The position numbers and the translations under genes were made by a program. Under the pieces are notes generated by a model, which ran no database searches, was not told the origin of the DNA, and saw only the letters and a program-made list of their open reading frames with translations. A stretch of 5,166 nucleotides of DNA from JBBRSC01 sp038245795 (lineage in GTDB: Bacteria; Actinomycetota; Acidimicrobiia; Acidimicrobiales; Microtrichaceae): positions 1 through 5,166 of the forward strand of contig JBBRSC010000242.1 of the NCBI GenBank assembly GCA_038245795.1. The letters are read 5' to 3'. Shown here in pieces: positions 1 to 4,843 of this stretch (position 1 is the stretch's first letter; each line of letters opens with the position of its first letter).

Positions 1-383
1 AGGTTGCCCGCGAGGCCGTTGGGAGACTCTCCGAGTGCTGCGATTCGCTCAGCAACCGCGTCGACCATGTCCGATGCTGCGGCGTACTGCGGGTCCAACA
101 TCTGGTGCACGCCGATGAAGTCGCGGCCGACCACGTTCCAGTGAACGTGCTTCAGCGTGAGGGTGAGGTCGAGGAGGGCGACGAGACGCTCCTGCAGCAC
201 GCCAGCGACCATCGCCCCGTCCTTCTGGGCAAGACCGGGGACCGTGAACGCGCCGGGGGAGCCAGCACGGGAGGTGCCGTTCTTGGAGGATCCGGAATGC
301 GTCGCTGCCGCCGACTGCTTCTTGGCGGTCTTCGATGCGATGGCTGCTGTCGGGGCTGATTTGGGAGTCACTTTGGGGGCCAT
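1..383 (-). CDS. dps: Dps-family ferritin-like DNA-protection protein (5' part, runs off the window)
   Basis: Dps proteins form a dodecameric cytoplasmic shell that oxidises and stores iron with H2O2 and protects DNA under stress. Reading leftward from ATG 383-381 gives 127 codons with no stop before the edge. Residues 78-86 read KHVHWNVVG, 88-97 DFIGVHQMLD and 105-113 DMVDAVAER. By alignment from memory with E. coli Dps, all five ferroxidase ligands are kept: H81, H93, D97, D108 and E112, matching H51, H63, D67, D78 and E82. The first ~54 residues are a disordered-looking Ala/Ser/Lys/Pro tail with eight basic residues (K4, K8, K18, K21, K22, K34, R39, K54) and no acidic residue before D55, so it is a likely DNA-binding tail. 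AAAGGA at 398-393 lies 9 nt before the ATG and fixes the start. A SigF-type promoter lies upstream. The C-terminal helices are outside the window. Confidence 0.93.
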   Translation of the reverse strand, partial: MAPKVTPKSAPTAAIASKTAKKQSAAATHSGSSKNGTSRAGSPGAFTVPGLAQKDGAMVAGVLQERLVALLDLTLTLKHVHWNVVGRDFIGVHQMLDPQYAAASDMVDAVAERIAALGESPNGLAGN

Positions 384-428
384 GAGGTGTGGTCCTTTGC
401 TGTTGCGGGGGTAAGAGACAGCCACGAA

Positions 429-454
429 GTACCCCGCCTCGGAAGGCTCCAAAC
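429..454 (-). promoter_or_regulatory. SigF/SigB-type promoter of dps
   Basis: On the minus strand GTTTGG (454-449) is followed by exactly 14 nt and then GGGTAC (434-429). This matches the known SigB/SigF-family consensus GTTTAA-N12-15-GGGTAT/C almost perfectly. Transcription should start near 421-423, giving a leader of about 40 nt that contains the dps ribosome-binding site. The element is immediately adjacent to the divergent STAS start codon at 455, and its spacer overlaps that gene's ribosome-binding site. The sequence match is seen directly; recognition by the sigma factor encoded here is inferred. Confidence 0.75.
441..446 (+). promoter_or_regulatory. Ribosome-binding site that sets the start of the divergent STAS gene
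   Basis: GGAAGG lies 8 nt before ATG 455-457. The alternative in-frame ATG at 491, closer to the conserved STAS fold, has no purine-rich site in front of it. The site also lies within the spacer of the dps promoter on the other strand. Confidence 0.6.
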
Positions 455-799
455 ATGTTTGAGAGTCGTGCGAGCTGGGTAGAGCCGCACATGGCCGACT
501 CGCTTGCGATCACCCTCTGTGCATCTCCGGAGGCGATGGTGATCTCGGTTGCTGGCGACCTCGACGCCGCATCGGCCGATCATGTGATGATCACGGTGGA
601 TCCCCATCTGACCAACGGGTCGACGGTGCTTCTCGATGCCAGCGGGATCACCTTCCTCGACTCTGCGGGTCTGCGCAGCCTCCTGACGCTTCGCGCTTAC
701 GCCGCCGCCAACTCTGCAACATTCAGCATCATCAACCCGTCCATCGTGACACGACGGCTGATCGAGCTCGTTGGTCTGAGCGAGCACCTTCTCGCATGA
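455..799 (+). CDS. STAS-domain anti-anti-sigma factor (RsbV/SpoIIAA type)
   Basis: A single STAS domain fills the 114-residue protein, the usual length for RsbV/SpoIIAA proteins. These bind an anti-sigma factor of the HATPase family and release the sigma factor while unphosphorylated. Visible landmarks are VISVAGDLDAASA (residues 29-41), the strand VLLDASGITF and then LDSAGLRSLL (68-77). Ser70, the first Ser after Asp in DSAGL, corresponds to the phosphorylated Ser58 of B. subtilis SpoIIAA. The C-terminal helix VTRRLIELVGLSEHLL is also typical. ATG 455 is preferred because of GGAAGG 8 nt upstream; ATG 491 would remove 12 unconserved residues. The gene is divergent from dps and convergent with the sigma gene, separated from the latter only by a tandem repeat. 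It is the likely antagonist of the local anti-sigma factor, although the second STAS protein (3885-4175) could play that role. Confidence 0.9.
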   Translation: MFESRASWVEPHMADSLAITLCASPEAMVISVAGDLDAASADHVMITVDPHLTNGSTVLLDASGITFLDSAGLRSLLTLRAYAAANSATFSIINPSIVTRRLIELVGLSEHLLA

Positions 800-803
800 G
801 GGA

Positions 804-880
804 GCGGCGCGCAGCTTCGCTCTTCACTCGCTCGCGGCGCGCAGCTTCTCTCTTCACTCGCTCGCGGCGCGCAGCTTCGC
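804..880. repeat. 30-bp tandem repeat, about 2.6 copies, duplicating the sigma gene 3' end
   Basis: Units lie at 851-880, 821-850 and 804-820 (17-nt partial copy). The two full units differ at a single base (849). On the minus strand each full unit reads as the last codons of the sigma gene (AKLRAASE-stop) plus AAGA. The first unit is the real 3' end of the gene. The others are extra copies downstream, filling nearly all of the gap to the convergent STAS gene. The 30-nt period keeps frame, so a second in-frame TGA follows 30 nt after the first. Confidence 0.95.
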
Positions 881-1612
881 CAGTGCCACCTTCAACAGTC
901 GCGAGACGTGCACCTGGCTCGTGCCGATCCGCTCGGCGATCTCGGCCTGGCTGCGCTCCTCGAAGAACCGGAGATAGATGATCGTCCGCTCGCGTTCCGG
1001 CAGGGACTCGAGGAGCGCTGCCAGCTCAGCCCGATCCTCCTTGAGACCGAGCAGCGCATCATCGACGCCGACCCGCTCGCCAGCCGTGAGCGCCCCGCCT
1101 ACCGTCGGCTGGTCCAGCGACGACGTCGAATACGCAGCGCCCGCCTCGGTGGCCTCCAGGACATGCTCCTCGGGCACGGACAAGTACTCGGCTAGTTCTG
1201 ACGGCGTCGGCGCACGTCCGAGATCATGCCGGAGTGCCTCCACGGCTGGCCCCATCCGGACGTGAAGATCCTTGGCTCGCCGAGGTACCCGCAGCGCCCA
1301 GGTGGCGTCACGGAAATGACGACGAAGCTCGCCCATCACGGTCGGGATGGCATACGCCGGAAACGGAATTCCCAGTTCAGGGTCAAACCGGCCAGCTGCC
1401 TTCACCAGACCGATCGCGCCGACCTGCTCGAGGTCGTCGAGAGGTTCGCCCTTGTTCGCGAAGCGCCGAGCGCAGCGCTGCGGGATCCACCGATGCTCCT
1501 CGATCAATGCCACGCGGAGCGCGTCATCGCCTGTCTCGCGGAACTGACGAAATCGGTCGAGGACTGACTGGTCATCCGGATCGAGCGGGGCCCCGTTGGC
1601 CTCGGAGCTCAT
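854..1612 (-). CDS. sigF: RNA polymerase sigma factor, SigB/SigF/SigG family
   Basis: A 252-residue alternative sigma-70 factor for general-stress or developmental genes. Region 2 spans about 33-103 with the family signature DDLEQVGAIGLVKAAGRFDP (59-78), then FPAYAIPTVMGELRRHFRD for core binding and -10 recognition. Region 3 starts at WALRVPRR (105-112) and runs to about 165. Region 4 is at about 196-250, with LPERERTIIYLRFF and the helix-turn-helix SQAEIAERIGTSQVHVSRLL (221-240) for the -35 element. There is no region 1.1, as expected for the family. The ATG at 1612 is chosen because GGTGA (1627-1623), which includes the upstream gene's stop codon, sits 10 nt before it. A start at 1672 would overlap that gene by 50 nt. 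Only 10 nt separate the two genes, implying coupled translation with the anti-sigma factor, the same order as mycobacterial usfX-sigF. The 3' end is tandemly duplicated. Confidence 0.95.
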   Translation of the reverse strand: MSSEANGAPLDPDDQSVLDRFRQFRETGDDALRVALIEEHRWIPQRCARRFANKGEPLDDLEQVGAIGLVKAAGRFDPELGIPFPAYAIPTVMGELRRHFRDATWALRVPRRAKDLHVRMGPAVEALRHDLGRAPTPSELAEYLSVPEEHVLEATEAGAAYSTSSLDQPTVGGALTAGERVGVDDALLGLKEDRAELAALLESLPERERTIIYLRFFEERSQAEIAERIGTSQVHVSRLLKVALAKLRAASE

Positions 1613-1622
1613 GTGGCTACGT

Positions 1623-2021
1623 TCACCGTGGATCGAGCGGATCAGCACTCCGCTCGCACCAGAACGTCGCAATACCGTTCTCCATCGTGAAGTCGTGATC
1701 GTCCGCCATCACATCGAGTATTTGCTGCGACAGATCCGCCCTGACCTGATCGAGCTGGGTCGGATCGCCCACCCCGGTACGTCCCGTGATTCGCATTACA
1801 TCGGGTCGTGACATCGAGATGGTCAAGCTCAGACCCTCGCCGTCGCCGACTTCGATCAGCGTGGAACACATCTCGTCCACGGCGACCTTGAGATCATCGA
1901 TCAGGTCGACGCTGAACGAACCGAGCGATGCAACTCCGCTCACCGCCAAGCGGACGGTCTTGATGAACTGGGTCTGCGATGGCACGGTGATCATCACGTC
2001 ACCCACGGAGCTGTCAATCAC
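1623..2021 (-). CDS. UsfX/RsbW-like anti-sigma factor with degenerate ATP-binding motifs
   Basis: A 132-residue protein of the HATPase (SpoIIAB/RsbW) fold, placed 10 nt before the sigma gene and so very probably its anti-sigma factor. The fold is recognised by DDLKVAVDEMCSTLI (residues 42-56), the N-box helix. The Mg-binding Asn of the usual E-x3-N pair is Thr54 here (E50...T54). The region where a D-x-G-x-G box is expected reads MRITGRTGVGDP, without the Asp, and no clear second Gly box follows. From memory, mycobacterial UsfX has a similarly altered N-box (VDEVCTRL), so this may be a feature of the subfamily. ATP binding and kinase activity are therefore doubtful, while sigma binding is likely. 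The start is a GTG with AGAAAGG (2036-2030) 8 nt upstream; an ATG at 1994 (residue 10) is the alternative. Confidence 0.85.
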   Translation of the reverse strand: MIDSSVGDVMITVPSQTQFIKTVRLAVSGVASLGSFSVDLIDDLKVAVDEMCSTLIEVGDGEGLSLTISMSRPDVMRITGRTGVGDPTQLDQVRADLSQQILDVMADDHDFTMENGIATFWCERSADPLDPR

Positions 2022-2050
2022 GTCACGGGCCTTTCTGCGAGTCGGAGCGA

Positions 2051-2097
2051 TAGTTGGACGGTGTGTCGAGACGATGACGCGACGGGTCAGCCAACTA
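2051..2097. repeat. Inverted repeat TAGTTGG / CCAACTA in the gap before the anti-sigma gene
   Basis: TAGTTGG (2051-2057) and CCAACTA (2091-2097) are perfect 7-nt inverted copies separated by 33 nt. They lie within the 92-nt gap between the small acidic protein and the anti-sigma gene. They could form a modest stem in the mRNA or an operator. The long loop makes chance plausible. No SigF-type promoter is visible in this gap. Confidence 0.35.
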
Positions 2098-2113
2098 CGA
2101 CAACGGGATCTTG

Positions 2114-2275
2114 TCAGATCTCGCCCTCGCCTTTGACGTTTGCACCGATCTCGGTCATCTCGGTGTAGTGCTCAGCGGCCTCATCGACATCGATGTCCTT
2201 GGCCTGCTCGTCGGCGATGGCAATCTCGTCCTGGGTGGGCTCTCGGTCGGCGGAGCCGAAGGTGTTGTCAGCCAT
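2114..2275 (-). CDS. Small acidic protein, 53 aa, ending GANVKGEGEI; function unknown
   Basis: The predicted protein begins MADNTFGSADREPTQDEIAI and ends EMTEIGANVKGEGEI. It is strongly acidic, hydrophilic, without Cys, signal peptide or membrane segment, and has a helix-prone middle (DEQAKDIDVDEAAEHYTEM). I have a vague recollection of similar short actinobacterial proteins with an 'EHY..MTE.GA...GEG.I' tail, but I cannot name a family and assign no function. GAAAGG (2287-2282) lies 6 nt before the ATG, which supports this start over an upstream in-frame ATG at 2341 that would reach back to the end of the phosphatase gene. It is the first gene after a candidate SigF promoter and precedes the anti-sigma gene by 92 nt, so it could be co-expressed with the regulator pair. 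An accessory regulator of the partner switch is possible but is inference only. Confidence 0.8.
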   Translation of the reverse strand: MADNTFGSADREPTQDEIAIADEQAKDIDVDEAAEHYTEMTEIGANVKGEGEI

Positions 2276-2307
2276 GACAGGCCTTTCGTTGGGGGAACGC
2301 TCTCGAT

Positions 2308-2333
2308 GTTCCCGATGGTGGGGCGCCCTAAAC
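2308..2333 (-). promoter_or_regulatory. Candidate SigF-type promoter for small-protein/anti-sigma/sigma genes
   Basis: On the minus strand GTTTAG (2333-2328), 14 nt, then GGGAAC (2313-2308). The -35 matches the SigB/SigF consensus GTTTAA in five of six positions and the spacing equals that of the dps promoter. The -10 departs from GGGTAC only at the fourth base. The start would fall near 2301, leaving a leader of about 25 nt that holds the GAAAGG ribosome-binding site. It lies in the 69-nt gap after the phosphatase gene, which suggests autoregulation of the sigma factor. Confidence 0.5.
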
Positions 2334-2344
2334 GTTGGCATCGC

Positions 2345-3874
2345 TCAGTCGGGAGGGCAGTCCCGACAAATCACCACGATGCTGACATCGTCGGCGTTGT
2401 TCCTCGAGGTGAACTCGTCGACGGTATCGAGGCACTGCTGCACGACGTGCTCGGCTTCGGTGCATGGCATCGAGACGACCAATTCGGACAGCCGTTCGAC
2501 TCCGAAGAACTCGTTGTCGGACGATCGAGCCTCCAATACCCCATCGGTGAACACCACGAGCTTCGCTCCCAATTCCATCGTGAGCTGTTCGGTCCGCCAC
2601 GTCGCATCCACGGGTCCCAGGAGCGGGCCGGTCGGCGCGAGCTCGTGCTCGCCGCCGCCGTGGTCGAAGAGCAACGCTGGAGGATGGCCAGCATTGGCGT
2701 AAGTGCCGCGGCCCGATGTCGTGTCCATCACCAGAGCAATCGCCGTGAGGAACTCGGTGCGGTCATCGCCGAAGTTGTCGTAGAGAATGCGCATTGCTTC
2801 ACCAGGAGTCGCTCCCGAACGCAATGAACCGACGATCATCTCCTTGGACTTGAGCGCTGAGAGCGCGACCTCAGCGCCGTGTCCGACGATGTCCAGGACA
2901 ACAAGGCCGACGAGGTCGTCGTCGAGAGCGAAGACGTCGTAACAGTCACCAGCCAACACGCCGTCGGCGGGGCGGAGACCTCCGGCCACCGTCCAACCCT
3001 CTGGTGAGCCCCCGAGTTCGCTCTGCAGTTCCGCTCCGAGCTGCAACACCACGATCGCCGACTGTTCGAGGGTCCGCTTCGATCTGGCCGCCTCGTCGAT
3101 CATCCCCACCAGTCGGCCCCGCATGGCCGCGATGGTCGTACTGACCGCCACCAACTCCTCGGGTCCGGTCGACGGCAACGGATGGTCCAACTCCTCGGCA
3201 CGGACTGCCCCCACCGCTTGGACCAACTGGGCCAACGGGACCACAACGCGTCGTCGGACCCACCATGTGGCGACGACGGTTGCCAGCAGCGCCGAGATGA
3301 TCGTTGCCGCAACGATGAGGCGCAGCCGCGTCGTCACCGAGTCGCTCGAGTCGACCGCTGTCGCCCGCTGACCGTCGATGGCGGCAGACAGATCATCCAG
3401 TCGAGCGCGGAGCTCATCGAATCGTGCTTTCGCGCCGCCAGCCACGACCAATGCGGTGGCGGCCACCGGGTCCGTTCGCCGCAGGGAGATCTGGGGTTCG
3501 GCGCGTTCGAGTCGCCAGCGATCCCCAGCAGCCACGACCTCGTCGAGCCGTGAGATCAACTCGGGCGACGTGCGAGCGAGCTGGCGGAGATCAGCAGCGC
3601 GCTCGATCATTGCGACGCCGCCAGACTCGTACGGCTGGAGGAACTGCACGTCGCCCGTGATGACGAACCCGCGCATGCCCGATTCCTGGTCGGAGTAGCT
3701 GGTCCGGAGGAGCGCCTCTTGCAGCGACGCCGCCTGCGCGTTGCGAACCGCCCGTTCAGCGTCAGCGTTGGCCCCAAACGCCCAAAGCGTCGACGCTCCT
3801 CCCGCAACGACGATCACCAGATACCCGATCGTGATGCGGGTCAGGATCGACCGGATCGAGATTCCAGATCCCAC
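2345..3874 (-). CDS. Membrane CHASE3-HAMP-PP2C serine phosphatase (RsbU/SpoIIE type)
   Basis: A 509-residue sensor phosphatase that would dephosphorylate the Ser of a STAS protein and so turn the sigma factor on. TM1 is at about 11-33. An extracytoplasmic helical domain follows (about 36-180), with the CHASE3-like signature DQESGMRGFVITGD (62-75). TM2 is at about 184-206. HAMP follows from RRRVVVPLAQLVQAV (207-221) to about 260, then a short linker and the PP2C domain (about 290-505). PP2C metal-site motifs are all present: GDCYDVF (309-315, D310), LDIVGHG (327-333, D328), NAGHPP (394-399), FTDGVLEAR (442-450, D444) and ADDVSIVV (494-501, D495/D496). The usual GGDxYD is AGDCYD here, with the Asp pair intact. 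The start is a GTG 10 nt after the stop of the upstream STAS gene, without a clear ribosome-binding site, suggesting coupled translation. A catalytically active phosphatase is likely; the signal sensed outside the membrane is unknown. Confidence 0.93.
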   Translation of the reverse strand: MGSGISIRSILTRITIGYLVIVVAGGASTLWAFGANADAERAVRNAQAASLQEALLRTSYSDQESGMRGFVITGDVQFLQPYESGGVAMIERAADLRQLARTSPELISRLDEVVAAGDRWRLERAEPQISLRRTDPVAATALVVAGGAKARFDELRARLDDLSAAIDGQRATAVDSSDSVTTRLRLIVAATIISALLATVVATWWVRRRVVVPLAQLVQAVGAVRAEELDHPLPSTGPEELVAVSTTIAAMRGRLVGMIDEAARSKRTLEQSAIVVLQLGAELQSELGGSPEGWTVAGGLRPADGVLAGDCYDVFALDDDLVGLVVLDIVGHGAEVALSALKSKEMIVGSLRSGATPGEAMRILYDNFGDDRTEFLTAIALVMDTTSGRGTYANAGHPPALLFDHGGGEHELAPTGPLLGPVDATWRTEQLTMELGAKLVVFTDGVLEARSSDNEFFGVERLSELVVSMPCTEAEHVVQQCLDTVDEFTSRNNADDVSIVVICRDCPPD

Positions 3875-3884
3875 TACGAGAATG

Positions 3885-4175
3885 TCAGCCCATCAGGGTT
3901 TCGCTCAGGCCGGTCACGTCGAGCAGCCTGCTCACCACGTCGGACGCCTTGACGATACGGAGGCTGTTCCCAGCTGCTTCAGCCTCCTGTCGACCAATGA
4001 TCAACGCCCGAAGGCCCGAGGAGTCGATGAAGGTCACCGCGCTGAGATCGATTTCGATGGGGTTCGATCCTGATGCGACAGCGCGACTGAGATCGGCGCT
4101 GAGAGCGGGTGCTGTGGCCGCATCGATCTCGCCCCGCACGACAATCGGTGCGCTGTCCGCTGATGCTTGGCCCAT
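3885..4175 (-). CDS. STAS-domain anti-anti-sigma factor, second copy
   Basis: A compact 96-residue STAS protein. It shows IVVRGEIDAATAPAL (11-25), the strand IEIDLSAVTF (40-49) and DSSGLRALI (51-59). Ser52 is the predicted phosphorylation site, equivalent to SpoIIAA Ser58. The C-terminal helix VVSRLLDVTGLSETL is similar to the one in the STAS protein at 455-799, so the two are probably paralogues. It lies between a HATPase kinase (70 nt upstream) and the PP2C phosphatase (10 nt downstream), which are the expected enzymes for adding and removing its phosphate. The ATG at 4175 is where the STAS fold begins; longer in-frame starts up to 4364 would add over 60 unconserved residues overlapping the kinase gene. 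There is no ribosome-binding site in front of this ATG, and a promoter-like TAGGGT ends 8 nt away, so a leaderless transcript is possible. Confidence 0.92.
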   Translation of the reverse strand: MGQASADSAPIVVRGEIDAATAPALSADLSRAVASGSNPIEIDLSAVTFIDSSGLRALIIGRQEAEAAGNSLRIVKASDVVSRLLDVTGLSETLMG

Positions 4176-4181
4176 GGGAGA

Positions 4182-4209
4182 GAACCCTACCGGTTCACAG
4201 CAGCCGAAC
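4182..4209 (-). promoter_or_regulatory. Possible promoter giving a (near-)leaderless STAS mRNA
   Basis: Minus-strand GTTCGG (4209-4204), 16 nt, GGGTTC (4187-4182) is a partial SigF-type match. The overlapping TAGGGT (4189-4184) fits the actinobacterial TANNNT -10 pattern. Either reading puts the start at or next to the ATG at 4175. The -35 is weak, so this is tentative. Confidence 0.28.
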
Positions 4210-4245
4210 AGCTGGACCGGCGGATGAGTGAGCCCGATCCGATTG

Positions 4246-4647
4246 TCAGACGGCTTGGTGATCGAACTCGAACCACACCGTCTTGTGCCGCTCGCCATCA
4301 CGAGGAGTGCCGTCGCTTTCGACGCCCCACCGACTCGCCAACGCGTCGATGATCGCAACACCACGCCCGGTCACCTCATCGGGGCCGGGGTTCCGCTGCT
4401 CAACGATGCCCGATCCGTAGTCGGAAACCTCGATCCGGATCCCCGAAGGGATCTGCCGCATGATCATCTCGCCGCCCGATGCGGCGTGGCCGACAGCATT
4501 GGTCACCGCCTCGCTGACGAGGAGTTCCACCGTGTCGGAGACCGACCCGAAACCCCAGTTGGACAACGTCACACGCGCGAATCTGCGTGCTGATGCGGGT
4601 GCGCCACGATCGGCGGAAAAGCGGTGATGCGCTAGGAGAGGCGCCAT
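4246..4647 (-). CDS. HATPase-type serine kinase / anti-sigma factor (RsbW-like) with intact ATP site
   Basis: A 133-residue GHKL-fold protein of the RsbW/SpoIIAB group, which phosphorylates STAS partners on Ser and/or binds sigma factors. The N-box VELLVSEAVTNAVGHA (40-55) keeps E46 and N50. The G1 box is DYGSG (76-80). GRGVAIIDALA (94-104) is the G2-type box. FARVTLSNWG near the N-terminus is typical of this actinobacterial group. The complete site contrasts with the degenerate protein at 1623-2021. It sits 70 nt before a STAS gene and the phosphatase, so it is the likely kinase for the STAS proteins. The ATG at 4647 is chosen by homology; there is no clear ribosome-binding site, but TACGAT (4661-4656) lies 8 nt upstream as a possible -10. 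ATG 4695 is an alternative (16 residues longer) with GGTGA 4 nt before it. An RsbT-like role cannot be excluded. Confidence 0.88.
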   Translation of the reverse strand: MAPLLAHHRFSADRGAPASARRFARVTLSNWGFGSVSDTVELLVSEAVTNAVGHAASGGEMIMRQIPSGIRIEVSDYGSGIVEQRNPGPDEVTGRGVAIIDALASRWGVESDGTPRDGERHKTVWFEFDHQAV

Positions 4648-4769
4648 AGCCAGCCATCGTATCGAGGAACTGTGTCCATCCCGTCGACTACCCATTCGTT
4701 CACCGTCGCTTCGTACAAGGGCAGTGTTCCCACACCGTGGCGAATTGAAACGCCGTTCATCAGCCGGAG

Positions 4770-4795
4770 GTATGACGCAGCCACGGCACGGGTAG
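4770..4795 (+). promoter_or_regulatory. Weak plus-strand SigF-like promoter match
   Basis: GTATGA (4770-4775), 14 nt, GGGTAG (4790-4795). Spacing is ideal, the -10 matches five of six and the -35 four of six. No plus-strand gene follows; a transcript would start just before the hairpin at 4806-4843 and run antisense into the hydratase-like gene. Chance is a serious alternative. Confidence 0.22.
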
Positions 4796-4805
4796 AACGT
4801 CTCTC

Positions 4806-4843
4806 GTCGTAGGAGTCAGCGCGCAGGGGCTGGCTCCTGCGGC
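4806..4843 (-). terminator. Long hairpin, probable terminator of the hydratase-like gene
   Basis: AGGAGTCAGC (4811-4820) pairs with GCTGGCTCCT (4829-4838) with one G-U wobble around an 8-nt loop. The stem can extend outward to 4806/4843 with further wobbles, about 15 bp in all. It begins about 33 nt beyond the stop codon of the gene at 4877-5166. No T-run follows on either strand, so it would be a U-less terminator or an mRNA-stabilising structure. Confidence 0.6.

Noticed and set aside
49..513. 154-codon minus-strand open frame across the dps start region
   Set aside because: It is in a different frame from the Dps protein, has an Arg/Pro-rich composition typical of a shadow frame in G+C-rich DNA, and overlaps the STAS 5' end.
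802..822. GAGCG...CGCTC hairpin as a bidirectional terminator between the STAS and sigma genes
   Set aside because: The 5-bp stem has a long loop and no T-run, and it arises from the repeat; too weak to annotate.
804..880. CRISPR-like array
   Set aside because: The units are directly adjacent without spacers and copy the sigma gene end, so this is a tandem duplication.
796..981. Plus-strand frame encoding a repeated RSRRAASLFT peptide
   Set aside because: The peptide repeat is only the translation of the 30-bp tandem repeat opposite the sigma gene; there is no ribosome-binding site or other coding sign.
1234..1698. 154-codon plus-strand open frame opposite the sigma gene
   Set aside because: Low-complexity Arg/Pro/Ser product antisense to the conserved sigma regions; a shadow.
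2111..2827. 238-codon plus-strand open frame opposite the PP2C and small-protein genes
   Set aside because: It lies antisense to a phosphatase domain with all catalytic motifs, and it also spans the small acidic gene and the promoter gap. Long antisense frames are common in G+C-rich genes.
4688..4713. GGGTAG on the minus strand as a SigF -10 for the kinase gene
   Set aside because: At 14 nt upstream the -35 position reads CGAAGC, with no resemblance to GTTT; other spacings are no better.
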